DNA of 16,430 bases from CAZOVB01 sp046541415. GTDB lineage: Bacteria > Planctomycetota > Phycisphaerae > SM23-33. Of this stretch, positions 1 to 6,287 are shown piece after piece (within the stretch, counting starts at the first letter, position 1; every line of letters starts with the position of its first letter). Below the pieces are notes generated by a model. That model was not told the origin of the DNA and did no database searches. It worked only from the letters and a program-made list of their open reading frames with translations. The position numbers and the translations under genes were made by a program. The stretch spans positions 1-16,430 of the forward strand of contig JBKHDI010000082.1 of the NCBI GenBank assembly GCA_046541415.1. Direction: 5' to 3'.

Positions 1-153
1 ATCCGCCAGGAACTCAAGAAACGCAGCTACATCCAGAAGTACATCCCCGCCATCGGCGAGGCCCTGCAGGATATCCTCGACCTGAACGAAACACAGGTCG
101 ACACCGCCTGCGAAAACCTCAAGGGCGTCCTGGAACGGTCGCGAAAGCTCTAG
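1..153 (+). CDS. C-terminal end of a truncated gene, possibly DNA topoisomerase VI subunit B
   Basis: The window opens inside a reading frame that ends at TAG 151-153, leaving about 50 C-terminal residues. They are basic and helical, with a stretch reading KKRSYIQKYIPAIGEALQDI, then an acidic helix and the ending LERSRKL. The pattern of a basic linker, then KYxPxI, then an amphipathic helix resembles the extreme C terminus of topoisomerase VI B subunits (GHKL ATPase, partner of the Spo11-like A subunit), where KYLPxIA-type motifs occur. This is family resemblance from memory over a very short fragment; any helical C-terminal tail could look similar. If correct, the A subunit should lie nearby upstream or elsewhere in the genome. 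The gene converges on the DUF2203 gene, with only 12 bases between stop codons and a perfect 7-bp stem-loop spanning the junction. Confidence 0.45.
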   Translation: MRQELKKRSYIQKYIPAIGEALQDILDLNETQVDTACENLKGVLERSRKL

Positions 154-161
154 GTTTCGCG
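140..161. terminator. Stem-loop between convergent genes
   Basis: CGCGAAA (140-146) and TTTCGCG (155-161) form a perfect 7-bp inverted repeat around an 8-base loop that contains the TAG stop of the upstream gene. It sits exactly at the junction of two convergent genes, so a bidirectional terminator role is plausible. There is only a short CCTTTC tract after it, so Rho-independent function is uncertain. Confidence 0.4.
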
Positions 162-165
162 CCTT

Positions 166-681
166 TCAGCGACTTCGGGCGCCCATGGGGTCGGTCTGAT
201 CGATCCCGTCTTCGGAAGAATCGGACTGGTAGTTGCCCAGCCCCACCAGCGTGCCGATCGGTCTGCGGTCGTAGAGGCAGCCACCCATCTCGTGCCAGTG
301 TTCCACGTGCGGCTCGTTGTACCGCCAGCAGAGGTAGACCTCGCGGCCGTGGGCGTAACAGGGGAAATGCACGATCCCCTTGCCCCAGTCCTTGAGGATC
401 GCGCCGATCTGTTCGACTTCGCGGCGGCAGCTCTGCAGGCTGCCGAACGTGGTGCGGATCGCGTCGCGTTTCTCGATGAACGCCTCGCGCTGGTGGCCCT
501 GCTGGGCCTGTTCCATATCCTCCTGCAACTGCAGCAGGCGGTTGAAGTGGGCGACGATGTCGGCCACCACGCGGCGCAGAAGCACGAGGCTGGCCTCGGC
601 CTGGGCGACGGTAAAGCGGATCGGCGGGCCCTGTTCTTCCAGGACCTCCAGGGCCCTTCGCGTGCGAGGATTCAGAGACAT
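166..681 (-). CDS. DUF2203 family protein
   Basis: 171 residues. The C-terminal half carries the DUF2203 (COG4911-type) signature: GIVHFPCYAHGREVYLCWR at about 102-120 followed by EPHVEHWHEM at about 123-132, with clustered His, Cys and Trp residues. The N-terminal half has the usual FTVAQAEASLVLLRRVV opening (about 23-39) and a long, probably coiled-coil helical stretch to about residue 100. Length is near the family norm apart from a Ser/Asp-rich tail after about residue 145. No signal peptide or membrane segment, so cytoplasmic. The biochemical role of the family is unknown. It is the last gene of a - strand set (arsC, aldo/keto reductase, this gene), 129 bases after the reductase stop. 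The ATG start has a GGGAG element about 8 bases upstream. Confidence 0.85.
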   Translation of the reverse strand: MSLNPRTRRALEVLEEQGPPIRFTVAQAEASLVLLRRVVADIVAHFNRLLQLQEDMEQAQQGHQREAFIEKRDAIRTTFGSLQSCRREVEQIGAILKDWGKGIVHFPCYAHGREVYLCWRYNEPHVEHWHEMGGCLYDRRPIGTLVGLGNYQSDSSEDGIDQTDPMGARSR

Positions 682-810
682 CAGGAAAGCTCCCTGCTGC
701 AGGACAACGTCCGCCCGCGCCGCTCCAGCCGCGACGGGGACTTTGTTGTCTATCGGTCAGCCGGGGGGGTTTCCATGAATCCTGCTGCGCCGGTTGTCTA
801 CCCCGCCGGG

Positions 811-1689
811 TCAGTACCCCAGCCCCAGGCGCTTCCGGGTCTCCAGGTGCAGGGCGTCATCGAGCGGCCCCTGCTCGGCCGCGGCGATATTCTCGGCCAG
901 GTGGTCCAGGTTTGCCGTTCCCGGAATGCTGGTGCACAAAGCCGGGTGCGAGAATCCGAACCGCAGCAGGAACTGGTGGCGGCTGCAGCCATCGGGCAGC
1001 AGGTCGTCCATCTTCTGGGCTTCCCACCTGGCCCACTCTTCGTCTTTGACGTTGGTCAGGCCCCGGACGATCAGGCCCTTGCGCCTGTCCCGGGCGGTGT
1101 TCATCAGGGCGTCGGTCGGGCCGTTGAGGGCAGAAAAAACCACCTGCATCGCGTCGAAGATGTCCCACTGGACGAAATGCTCCAGCAGGGCCTTGCCCTG
1201 GTCGCCGGCCGCCCTGCCCTTGGTCGAGTAGGCCAGAAACCGCACCTTGCCCTGCTGACGGGCCCGCTCCATCGCCTCCAGCACGTCCGTGCCTTCAACC
1301 TCCTCGGGCAAACCGCTGTGCAGCTGCCAGATGTCGACGTGGTCGGTCTTGAGACGCTTGAGAGACGAGTCGATATTCGCCATCAATCGATCGGCCGACC
1401 ACTTGTGGTGCGGTTCCTGCTGGGCCGGGTCTGCCGGGACCGGACAGCCGCACTTGGTCGCCAAAATGTATTCATCCCGCCGATGCGCGATGTGCTTGCC
1501 GATCATGTCCTCGCTCTTGCCGTAATCCGGCGCGGTGTCGATGAAGTTGATCCCCCCGTCCAGTACGGCGTTGAGCAGCTTCGACGCCTGCTCGTCGTCG
1601 ACCTTGTCGTGGCGAAGTTCCATTGCGCCGTAGCCCAGGATCGTGACATCCAGGCCCGTGCGTCCAAGCGTTCGTTTTTCGATGGCCAT
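811..1689 (-). CDS. Aldo/keto reductase
   Basis: 292-residue cytosolic NAD(P)H-dependent oxidoreductase of the aldo/keto reductase TIM-barrel family. The full catalytic tetrad is visible: Asp51 and Tyr56 in FIDTAPDYGKSE, Lys79 in EYILATKCG, and His124 in DIWQLHSGLP. The N terminus KRTLGRTGLDVTILGYGAME and the C-terminal SIPGTANLDHLAENI segment are typical. The frame is open upstream to 1899, but that extension overlaps arsC antiparallel-free coding in another frame and looks unlike the family. ATG 1689 is preceded by a GGAGAGGAGAGG purine tract and gives the canonical N terminus. It follows arsC by 22 bases on the same strand, so co-transcription is likely. Substrate cannot be read from the sequence; a role in carbonyl or oxidative-stress detoxification alongside arsenate reductase is inference. 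Confidence 0.92.
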   Translation of the reverse strand: MAIEKRTLGRTGLDVTILGYGAMELRHDKVDDEQASKLLNAVLDGGINFIDTAPDYGKSEDMIGKHIAHRRDEYILATKCGCPVPADPAQQEPHHKWSADRLMANIDSSLKRLKTDHVDIWQLHSGLPEEVEGTDVLEAMERARQQGKVRFLAYSTKGRAAGDQGKALLEHFVQWDIFDAMQVVFSALNGPTDALMNTARDRRKGLIVRGLTNVKDEEWARWEAQKMDDLLPDGCSRHQFLLRFGFSHPALCTSIPGTANLDHLAENIAAAEQGPLDDALHLETRKRLGLGY

Positions 1690-1711
1690 CGGTTCGGCCT
1701 CTCCTCTCCGT

Positions 1712-2152
1712 TCAGGCCCCTTGCTCCAGCGAATCGGGCAACGTCTCGATGTAAGCCCGGATTTCGTCGCGCACGCGCCGGTAGGCGTCCAGGGCCTCCT
1801 GCTCGGTCGCAGCCTCAGCCGCCAGCTTCGGCGGGTCGTCGAACCCGTGGTGCACCACCGTGGCCGAACCCGGAAAGACCGGGCAGGTCTCGTGGGCATG
1901 GCTGCATACGGTGATCACGTAATCCAGGTCCAGGTCCGTCATCTCGGCGATATTCTCGGACTTCTGACCGCTGATATCCACGCCCGCCTCGGCCATGACT
2001 TGTACCGCACTGGGGTTCAGCCCATGGGTTTCGATCCCGGCCGAGCAGGCCTCGATGGTCTCGGACTTCAAATGCCGAGCCCAGCCCTCAGCCATCTGGC
2101 TGCGGCAGGAATTGCCCGTACAAAGGAACAGCAGTTTGGTTTTCTCGCTCAT
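1712..2152 (-). CDS. arsC: Arsenate reductase, thioredoxin-coupled low-molecular-weight phosphatase type
   Basis: 146 residues, close to the usual 130-145 for this class. It reduces arsenate to arsenite in the cytosol using a cascade of cysteines, with thioredoxin as the usual electron donor. The phosphatase P-loop CTGNSCRS starts at Cys11 (nucleophile Cys11, with Cys16). The redox pair Cys83 and Cys90 lies in VITVCSHAHETCP, and the general-acid loop is FDDPPK (Asp105/Asp106). All key residues are present, so it should be active. The ATG start has AGGA six bases upstream. It is first in a - strand cluster with the aldo/keto reductase. A promoter and a large palindrome lie immediately upstream (2168-2223), suggesting repression, although no arsR, arsB or acr3 is in view. 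Confidence 0.93.
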   Translation of the reverse strand: MSEKTKLLFLCTGNSCRSQMAEGWARHLKSETIEACSAGIETHGLNPSAVQVMAEAGVDISGQKSENIAEMTDLDLDYVITVCSHAHETCPVFPGSATVVHHGFDDPPKLAAEAATEQEALDAYRRVRDEIRAYIETLPDSLEQGA

Positions 2153-2167
2153 GTTTTTCCTGCAGGT

Positions 2168-2206
2168 CAGGGAATGATACCGTCGCGACCGGTCAGTATC
2201 ATCCTG
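2168..2206. promoter_or_regulatory. Imperfect palindrome upstream of arsC, probable operator
   Basis: ATGATAC (2174-2180) and GTATCAT (2196-2202) are exact inverted repeats separated by 15 bases. After a two-base bulge on the left arm the symmetry extends to CAGG (2168-2171) and CCTG (2203-2206). The spacer itself holds the palindromes GTCGCGAC (2182-2189) and GACCGGTC (2187-2194). The right half overlaps the proposed -10 box of arsC, and the rest covers the expected start of transcription. That is the position where a dimeric repressor would act. The regulator is not in the window; ArsR-type control is inference. Confidence 0.55.
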
Positions 2207-2223
2207 TTCAGCTGAGGGTGCAA
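2195..2223 (-). promoter_or_regulatory. Candidate sigma70-type promoter for arsC
   Basis: Read on the - strand: -35 TTGCAC (2223-2218), a 17-base spacer, and -10 GATACT (2200-2195). Transcription would begin near 2188, giving a leader of about 36 bases before the arsC ATG at 2152. The match to consensus is good at -35 and moderate at -10. Confidence 0.45.
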
Positions 2224-2233
2224 GATCTATCCG

Positions 2234-2266
2234 CCAGAGGCCCTGGCCGGCCCATCCGGCCTCTGG
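2234..2266. promoter_or_regulatory. 9-bp perfect inverted repeat in the arsC-kdgK intergenic region
   Basis: CCAGAGGCC (2234-2242) and GGCCTCTGG (2258-2266) are exact inverted repeats around a 15-base spacer. The element ends 4 bases before a candidate -35 box (2271) for the kinase gene and begins 10 bases from the arsC -35 box. It could be a regulator binding site for kdgK or a hairpin insulating the divergent promoters. There is no U-tract, so a terminator is unlikely. Confidence 0.4.
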
Positions 2267-2270
2267 AGCG

Positions 2271-2299
2271 TTGCAGTCCTGCGCGAAATCTGCTATTTC
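2271..2299 (+). promoter_or_regulatory. Candidate promoter for the sugar kinase gene
   Basis: TTGCAG at 2271-2276, a 17-base spacer and TATTTC at 2294-2299, with an extended -10 TGC directly before it. It would give a leader of roughly 65 bases to the GTG start at 2371. Spacing is ideal but the -10 is weak. Confidence 0.3.
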
Positions 2300-2370
2300 A
2301 TAGTCTCTCCTGCCTGCTATATGGGCAGATACGAACCATAGACCACGCCATCGCGAAAGGAGTACTCCTC

Positions 2371-3450
2371 GTGAGTATCGAGTTGAAAAAGGACGCCAAG
2401 TACGCCCTGCTTGTCCCGACCAGCATGGGCGGACGATTCACCCCCGCCAACGGCCAGCCGTTCCATTGCGGCCAGAGCTTCATCCTCCAGGCGACCAGCG
2501 CCGAGAGCAACGTTGCCTCCGTGCCCAGCTTCCTCGGCCTGCCGGTCAAGGTGCTGACCACCTTCGTCAAGGGCTCGCCGGTCGCCCGGTTCATCAAGGA
2601 CGACCTGGCCCGCCGCCACATGGACTTCGAGGGCCCGGAAGTCGACCAGGGAGGGCCCTGGGGCTATCGTCACCAGTTCAACCTCGCCGACAGCGGCACG
2701 GGCATGCGCGGGCCTCGGGTCAGCAACGACCGGGCCGGCGAAGTCGGGCGAACGCTGAACGTCAAGGACTTCGACCTGGACCGCATCTTCGGCGACGAGG
2801 GCGTGCAGATCGTGCACATGTCCGGCCTGATCGGGGCCCTGTCGGAAGATACCAGCAAGTTCTGCCTGGAAATCGCCCGGGCTGCCAAGAAGCACGGCTC
2901 GGCCATCAGCTTCGACCTGAACTACCGCGCGTCGTTCTGGATCAACCGCGAGAAGGAACTGCGGGAGATCTTCTCGGAGATCGCCTCGCTGTCTGACATT
3001 CTCGTCGGCAACGAGGAAGACTTCCAGCTCTGTCTGGGCATGGAAGGTCCCGAGGCCGGCGGGGAAGACCTGGCCGCCAAGATCGAAGGCTTCAAGGGCA
3101 TGATCAACACCGTCAAACAGGCCTATCCCAATGCATCGGTCTATGCCACGACGCTGCGGGAAGTCGTCAACGCCAACCTGCACAAATGGGGCGGGATCAT
3201 GGCTGCCGGCGACGAATGGCACGTCGTGGAGCCGCGGGAAATCGGCGTGCTCGACCGCATCGGCGGCGGCGACGGTTTTGTCGGCGGCATGCTCTACGGT
3301 ATACTGAAGGGCTGGCCGGCTGAGAAGTGGATCCAGTTCGGCTGGGCTACCGGCGCCCTGGCGACGACCATGCTGACCGACTACGGCCAGCCGGCCGACG
3401 AGGAGCAGGTCTGGAGCATCTGGCAAGGCAACGCCCGGGTCAAACGCTGA
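2371..3450 (+). CDS. kdgK: PfkB-family sugar kinase, likely 2-keto-3-deoxygluconate kinase
   Basis: 359-residue cytosolic ribokinase-like kinase. The PfkB signature is DRIGGGDGFVGGMLYGI at about 295-311, with the catalytic base Asp301. FDLNYR at 181-186 and the DRIGGGD variant (rather than DTTGAGD) are typical of 2-dehydro-3-deoxygluconate kinases, which phosphorylate KDG to KDPG in uronate and galacturonate catabolism. ATP-site residues appear as ILVGNEEDF (210-218). The frame is open back to 2218, but GTG 2371 has a strong AAAGGAG 8 bases upstream and the upstream part looks non-coding. An intrinsic terminator follows the stop. No KDPG aldolase or uronate isomerase is in the window, so the substrate is inferred from motif style; another PfkB sugar remains possible. 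Confidence 0.75.
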   Translation: MSIELKKDAKYALLVPTSMGGRFTPANGQPFHCGQSFILQATSAESNVASVPSFLGLPVKVLTTFVKGSPVARFIKDDLARRHMDFEGPEVDQGGPWGYRHQFNLADSGTGMRGPRVSNDRAGEVGRTLNVKDFDLDRIFGDEGVQIVHMSGLIGALSEDTSKFCLEIARAAKKHGSAISFDLNYRASFWINREKELREIFSEIASLSDILVGNEEDFQLCLGMEGPEAGGEDLAAKIEGFKGMINTVKQAYPNASVYATTLREVVNANLHKWGGIMAAGDEWHVVEPREIGVLDRIGGGDGFVGGMLYGILKGWPAEKWIQFGWATGALATTMLTDYGQPADEEQVWSIWQGNARVKR

Positions 3451-3476
3451 GAGACGTGCAGCAGGGAGAAACCAGG

Positions 3477-3514
3477 CAGGGTCGCGGTGTGTGCATCGCG
3501 GCCCTGTTTGTTTT
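3477..3514 (+). terminator. Rho-independent terminator after kdgK
   Basis: CAGGGTCGCG (3477-3486) pairs with CGCGGCCCTG (3497-3506), giving a 10-bp stem with one G-T wobble and a 10-base loop. TTTGTTTT (3507-3514) follows directly. It lies 26 bases after the kdgK stop. This is the clearest intrinsic terminator in the window. The nearest conventional start (GTG 3491) for the next gene falls within its loop. Confidence 0.75.
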
Positions 3515-3541
3515 CCAGAGCAATCGTCCAGGAGGTCGGCG

Positions 3542-4300
3542 ATTTCGGACAGAACGGATACCCTGGATAAGAGCGATTCGGGCTGGGACAGACGTACGTG
3601 GATCAAGCTGGCCGCCTTCGGCGTCCTGCTGGCGGGGCTTGGCTGTGTGTTGGCGATCCTGCCCGTCGGTCCGGTCGCGATGGATCTGCTCAACTGGACG
3701 GGCCGCCTGGGCTTCTGGGGGCCGGTTCTGCTCGGCGCGTTCTTCCTGCCGACCGCGGTGCTGATGATCCCCGGGGGCCTGATCACCCTGGCAGCGGGGT
3801 TCCTGTTCGGCCCGTTTACCGGCACGGTGGTCGTCTCGATCGGCAGCACGCTGGGGGCGGCTGCGGCGTTTGTGGTCGGTCGAACCTTCGGGCGCACCCG
3901 GGTCCTGGGTTTCCTGGAGAACAGACCGACTTTCCAGGCCATCGACCAGGCGGTCGGCCAGGAGGGGTTCAAGATCGTCCTGCTGACGCGGATGAGCCCG
4001 ATCTTCCCCTACAACTTCCTCAACTACGCCTACGGGCTGACGGACGTACCGTTCGCCCGCTACGTGCTGGCTTCCTGGCTGGGCATGCTGCCGGGCACGA
4101 TCGTCTTCGTCTACATCGGCACGGGCCTGCGGGCCCTGAGCAGCGACGCGCTGGACGGCGCCGGCGCCGACGGGGCCGGCAAAACATTCTTCTGGCTGGG
4201 CCTGGCGGTGACGTTCATCGTCGCGATCCTCATCACCCGCATCGCCACCAAAGCCATCAGAGAATCGATCGACCAATCACAGGGGGCCATCGAAGACTGA
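3542..4300 (+). CDS. TVP38/TMEM64 (VTT domain, DedA-like) membrane protein
   Basis: About 252 residues from the chosen start. A hydrophobic helix follows a charged N terminus, then the VTT/SNARE-associated core: FFLPTAVLMIPGGLITLAAG, then FLFGPFTGT, a Gly/Ala-rich helix ending in VVGRTFGR, the loop TRMSPIFPYNFLNYAYGL and the helix YVLASWLGMLPGTIVFVYIG, with a final C-terminal helix. The family comprises inner-membrane proteins with re-entrant loops; DedA relatives move lipids or are proton-coupled. Specific function is unknown. Start choice: no ATG lies before the first helix, and GTG 3491 lies in the loop of the kdgK terminator. A perfect AGGAGG (3530-3535) stands 6 bases before ATT 3542, so I favour the rare ATT; GTG 3491 (269 residues) is the conventional alternative. 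It converges on the propeller gene. Confidence 0.88.
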   Translation: MSDRTDTLDKSDSGWDRRTWIKLAAFGVLLAGLGCVLAILPVGPVAMDLLNWTGRLGFWGPVLLGAFFLPTAVLMIPGGLITLAAGFLFGPFTGTVVVSIGSTLGAAAAFVVGRTFGRTRVLGFLENRPTFQAIDQAVGQEGFKIVLLTRMSPIFPYNFLNYAYGLTDVPFARYVLASWLGMLPGTIVFVYIGTGLRALSSDALDGAGADGAGKTFFWLGLAVTFIVAILITRIATKAIRESIDQSQGAIED

Positions 4301-4332
4301 AACGGCCGCGCAGCTGGAGGCGATGGGCAGAA

Positions 4333-4371
4333 GCATCGGGCGGGCCGTCTCCGGAGACATCCCGCCCATGC
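4333..4371. terminator. Long hairpin between convergent genes
   Basis: GCAT-c-GGGCGGG (4333-4344) pairs with CCCGCCCATGC (4361-4371), an 11-bp GC-rich stem with one bulged base. Inside it is a second perfect palindrome, GTCTCCGGAGAC (4347-4358). It sits between the stop of the TVP38 gene (4300) and the stop of the PQQ-like gene (4393). A bidirectional transcription stop is likely, though there is no clear U-tract on either side. Confidence 0.55.
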
Positions 4372-4392
4372 TGGACTGCCTTTCCCTGCCTG

Positions 4393-5631
4393 TCAGTCGG
4401 CCTTGCCGACGCGGACGCACTTGATCTGCGACTGGTCGCGGATGACCAGCAGGCCGTCGGACAGGGCCATCGGGGCCCAGATTTTCTTGCCACCGAGGAG
4501 TTCAGCCTCGGCCAACTGTTTCAGGCCTTCCTTCGACGGTCTGATCAGGTGCAGCGTGCCTTTCTGCCCGTGGATGATGAGCATCAGGTCGCCGACGAGG
4601 ACGGCCTGGCCGCGGTCGAACTGCCTGTCGCCGGTCTTCCAGACGACCGAACCGTCGGACGGATCGGCACACATCAGCCCGTCCTTGTATCGGTTGCCAT
4701 TGGCCACCAGGTACAGGTAGCCCTCGTGCAGCAACGGCGCGGTGATCTGTGCGTTCAGCTCGTCGTTCTTGTAGAGCTGGCGGACGGTAAAGCCGGCCTC
4801 ATTGCGGTCGACCTGGATCATCGCGCAGCCCGCGCCGTACCCGCCGGTCATGAACAGCTTGTTGCCGTCGATCACCCGAGGCTGGGGGATGGCGTTGCTG
4901 CAGCCCCAGTTGCCGTACTTCCAGAGCATCTTGCCGGTCTGCGGGTCGATGCCGCTGGCACCGTCGCCTGCCAGCATGACCAGCTGCTTCTGCCCGGCCA
5001 GGGTGGTCAGCAGCGGGGTGACGTACTGCATTTTCCCCACCGGCGGGGACGTCCACAGCTCCCGCCCGGTGGAGATATCGAAAGCGGCCAGGCCCACCCG
5101 GCCGGACTGCGGAGCGACGTAGACGACATCGCCGTCGACGATGGGCGACTGGGCGACCGCCCAGCGCGGCAGGGACCCGCCGAAGTCCTTGAGCAGGTGC
5201 TTGGACCAGACGAGCTTGCCGTCGGCGCGGTTGAAGCACTTGAAGTCCCCGAAGGGCCCGACGGTGAGGACGAACTTCCCGGTCACCGCCGGCGTCGATC
5301 TTGAGCCATGGTAGCTGATCTTGCCCGGCGCGTCGTAGGCCGTCTGGTAGAGCTGCCTGCCGCTTTGCAGGTCGAAGCAGCGAAGCACGTCGCCGGTCTG
5401 GCCGTCGCGATCGAGCAGGTAGACCTTGCCGTCGTAGATGGCCGGGCCCCCGAAGCCGTCCCCCACCTCCCCCTGCCAGAGGACCTCGGGGCCGTCGGCG
5501 GGCCAGGACTCAGCCAGGCCGACCTCGCCGATCGTAAAATCGCGGTTGGGCCCGCCGAACATGGGCCAGTTCCCAGAGGCCGCCGAGAGTGAAAGACAGA
5601 TTCCCAGCAACGTGATGATGGATGTACGCAC
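4393..5631 (-). CDS. Secreted PQQ-like beta-propeller repeat protein
   Basis: 412 residues. A Sec-type signal peptide is evident (MRTSIITLLGICLSLSAASG, residues 1-20), followed by the NWPMFGGPNRD opening common in planctomycete PQQ-like proteins. The remainder is about seven or eight propeller blades of the form P-x-x-x-G-x-x-Y/F ... DxxTG-x-x-LW, for example PIVDGDVVYVAP ... FDISTGRELW and IDPQTGKMLWKYG. This resembles BamB-like or quinoprotein folds. No heme or dehydrogenase catalytic residues stand out, so a scaffold or binding role is more likely than an enzymatic one. The start is GTG 5631, with GAGGA about 7 bases upstream. It is the third gene of a - strand series after the URO-D-like and methyltransferase genes, with a 69-base gap in which I see no convincing promoter. 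Function is unknown. Confidence 0.85.
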   Translation of the reverse strand: MRTSIITLLGICLSLSAASGNWPMFGGPNRDFTIGEVGLAESWPADGPEVLWQGEVGDGFGGPAIYDGKVYLLDRDGQTGDVLRCFDLQSGRQLYQTAYDAPGKISYHGSRSTPAVTGKFVLTVGPFGDFKCFNRADGKLVWSKHLLKDFGGSLPRWAVAQSPIVDGDVVYVAPQSGRVGLAAFDISTGRELWTSPPVGKMQYVTPLLTTLAGQKQLVMLAGDGASGIDPQTGKMLWKYGNWGCSNAIPQPRVIDGNKLFMTGGYGAGCAMIQVDRNEAGFTVRQLYKNDELNAQITAPLLHEGYLYLVANGNRYKDGLMCADPSDGSVVWKTGDRQFDRGQAVLVGDLMLIIHGQKGTLHLIRPSKEGLKQLAEAELLGGKKIWAPMALSDGLLVIRDQSQIKCVRVGKAD

Positions 5632-5700
5632 GGTAGGATCCTCGCGTGGTTCAGGTGCCCTTCGGTGACCTCGGATGAGAAACGTCGAGAGGTACGTATA

Positions 5701-6264
5701 TTACCCTCTCCGGACGGCAAACTCAAATCCATTGCCGATTTCGACGGGGCAGGAGGTGAATCCTCCGCTGTCTCGCAGCATGGACGCGAAGCCGGCCAGT
5801 TCCTCCCGGTGCGTCGAGATGTTGTCTACGGTGATGATGCACGTCCCGGCCAGCTTGGGCTGGATGATCTGCCAGTACTCCGGCGTCTGGGTCTTGGTCG
5901 CGTCGAGGAAGGCAAAGTCGATCCCGTCGGGCAGCTCGGCCAGCCTCTGGCGGGCATCGCCCAGATGAAGCTCGATCGAATCGCCCAGGCCCGCTGACTC
6001 GAAGTTCTTCGCCGCGTGCTCGTGCTTGCGGGGGTCGAGGTCGAACGTGTGCAGCCGGCCGCCGTTGGCCTGGGCGGCCGAGCCGAGGAACAGCCCACTG
6101 AAGCCGTAACTCGTCCCCACCTCGACCAGCATCCTGCAGCCGCCGGCGAGGACGATGTTGTGAAGGATCAGCCCCTCCTCGCGCGGGATGTTCCAGGAAT
6201 CGTCGCGGTCTTTCTGAAAGGCCTCGAGCTTGTCGATGGCCTGCATTACTTTCGCGTTGATCAT
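5701..6264 (-). CDS. SAM-dependent O-methyltransferase (COMT-like, COG4122 type)
   Basis: 187 residues. Rossmann motifs appear in order: motif I VEVGTSYGFSGLFLG (47-61), acidic motif II HTFDLDPRKHEHA (72-84), LHLGDARQRL (99-108), and the metal/substrate loop IDFAFLDATKTQ (115-126, Asp121), then CIITVDNIS (142-150, Asp147-Asn148). The Asp pattern matches Mg-dependent catechol-type O-methyltransferases. The long open frame running back to 6741 overlaps the upstream URO-D-like gene; ATG 6264 gives the family-normal N terminus and lies 23 bases after that gene's stop, so the two are probably one transcript. The Shine-Dalgarno match is weak. The acceptor substrate is unknown; pairing with a URO-D/methyltransferase-fold protein suggests a linked modification step, by inference only. 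Confidence 0.85.
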   Translation of the reverse strand: MINAKVMQAIDKLEAFQKDRDDSWNIPREEGLILHNIVLAGGCRMLVEVGTSYGFSGLFLGSAAQANGGRLHTFDLDPRKHEHAAKNFESAGLGDSIELHLGDARQRLAELPDGIDFAFLDATKTQTPEYWQIIQPKLAGTCIITVDNISTHREELAGFASMLRDSGGFTSCPVEIGNGFEFAVRRG

Positions 6265-6287
6265 GCCTCTGCTGCTTTCCTGCCCCG

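Noticed and set aside
1690..1899. Longer N terminus for the aldo/keto reductase
   Set aside because: It would overlap most of the second half of arsC, is Arg/Pro-rich and unlike the family, and the ATG at 1689 has a good ribosome site.
292..1914. 540-codon open frame on + opposite DUF2203, the aldo/keto reductase and arsC
   Set aside because: It spans three recognised genes on the other strand and has no family motifs. High GC at third codon positions produces long antisense frames.
2317..3972. 551-codon open frame on - opposite kdgK and the TVP38 gene
   Set aside because: Antisense to two well-supported genes and through a terminator; composition is low-complexity and without motifs.
3598..5304. 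568-codon open frame on + running through the TVP38 gene into the antisense of the propeller gene
   Set aside because: Out of frame with TVP38 and antisense to the propeller gene; Gly/Arg/Pro-rich translation typical of a shadow frame.
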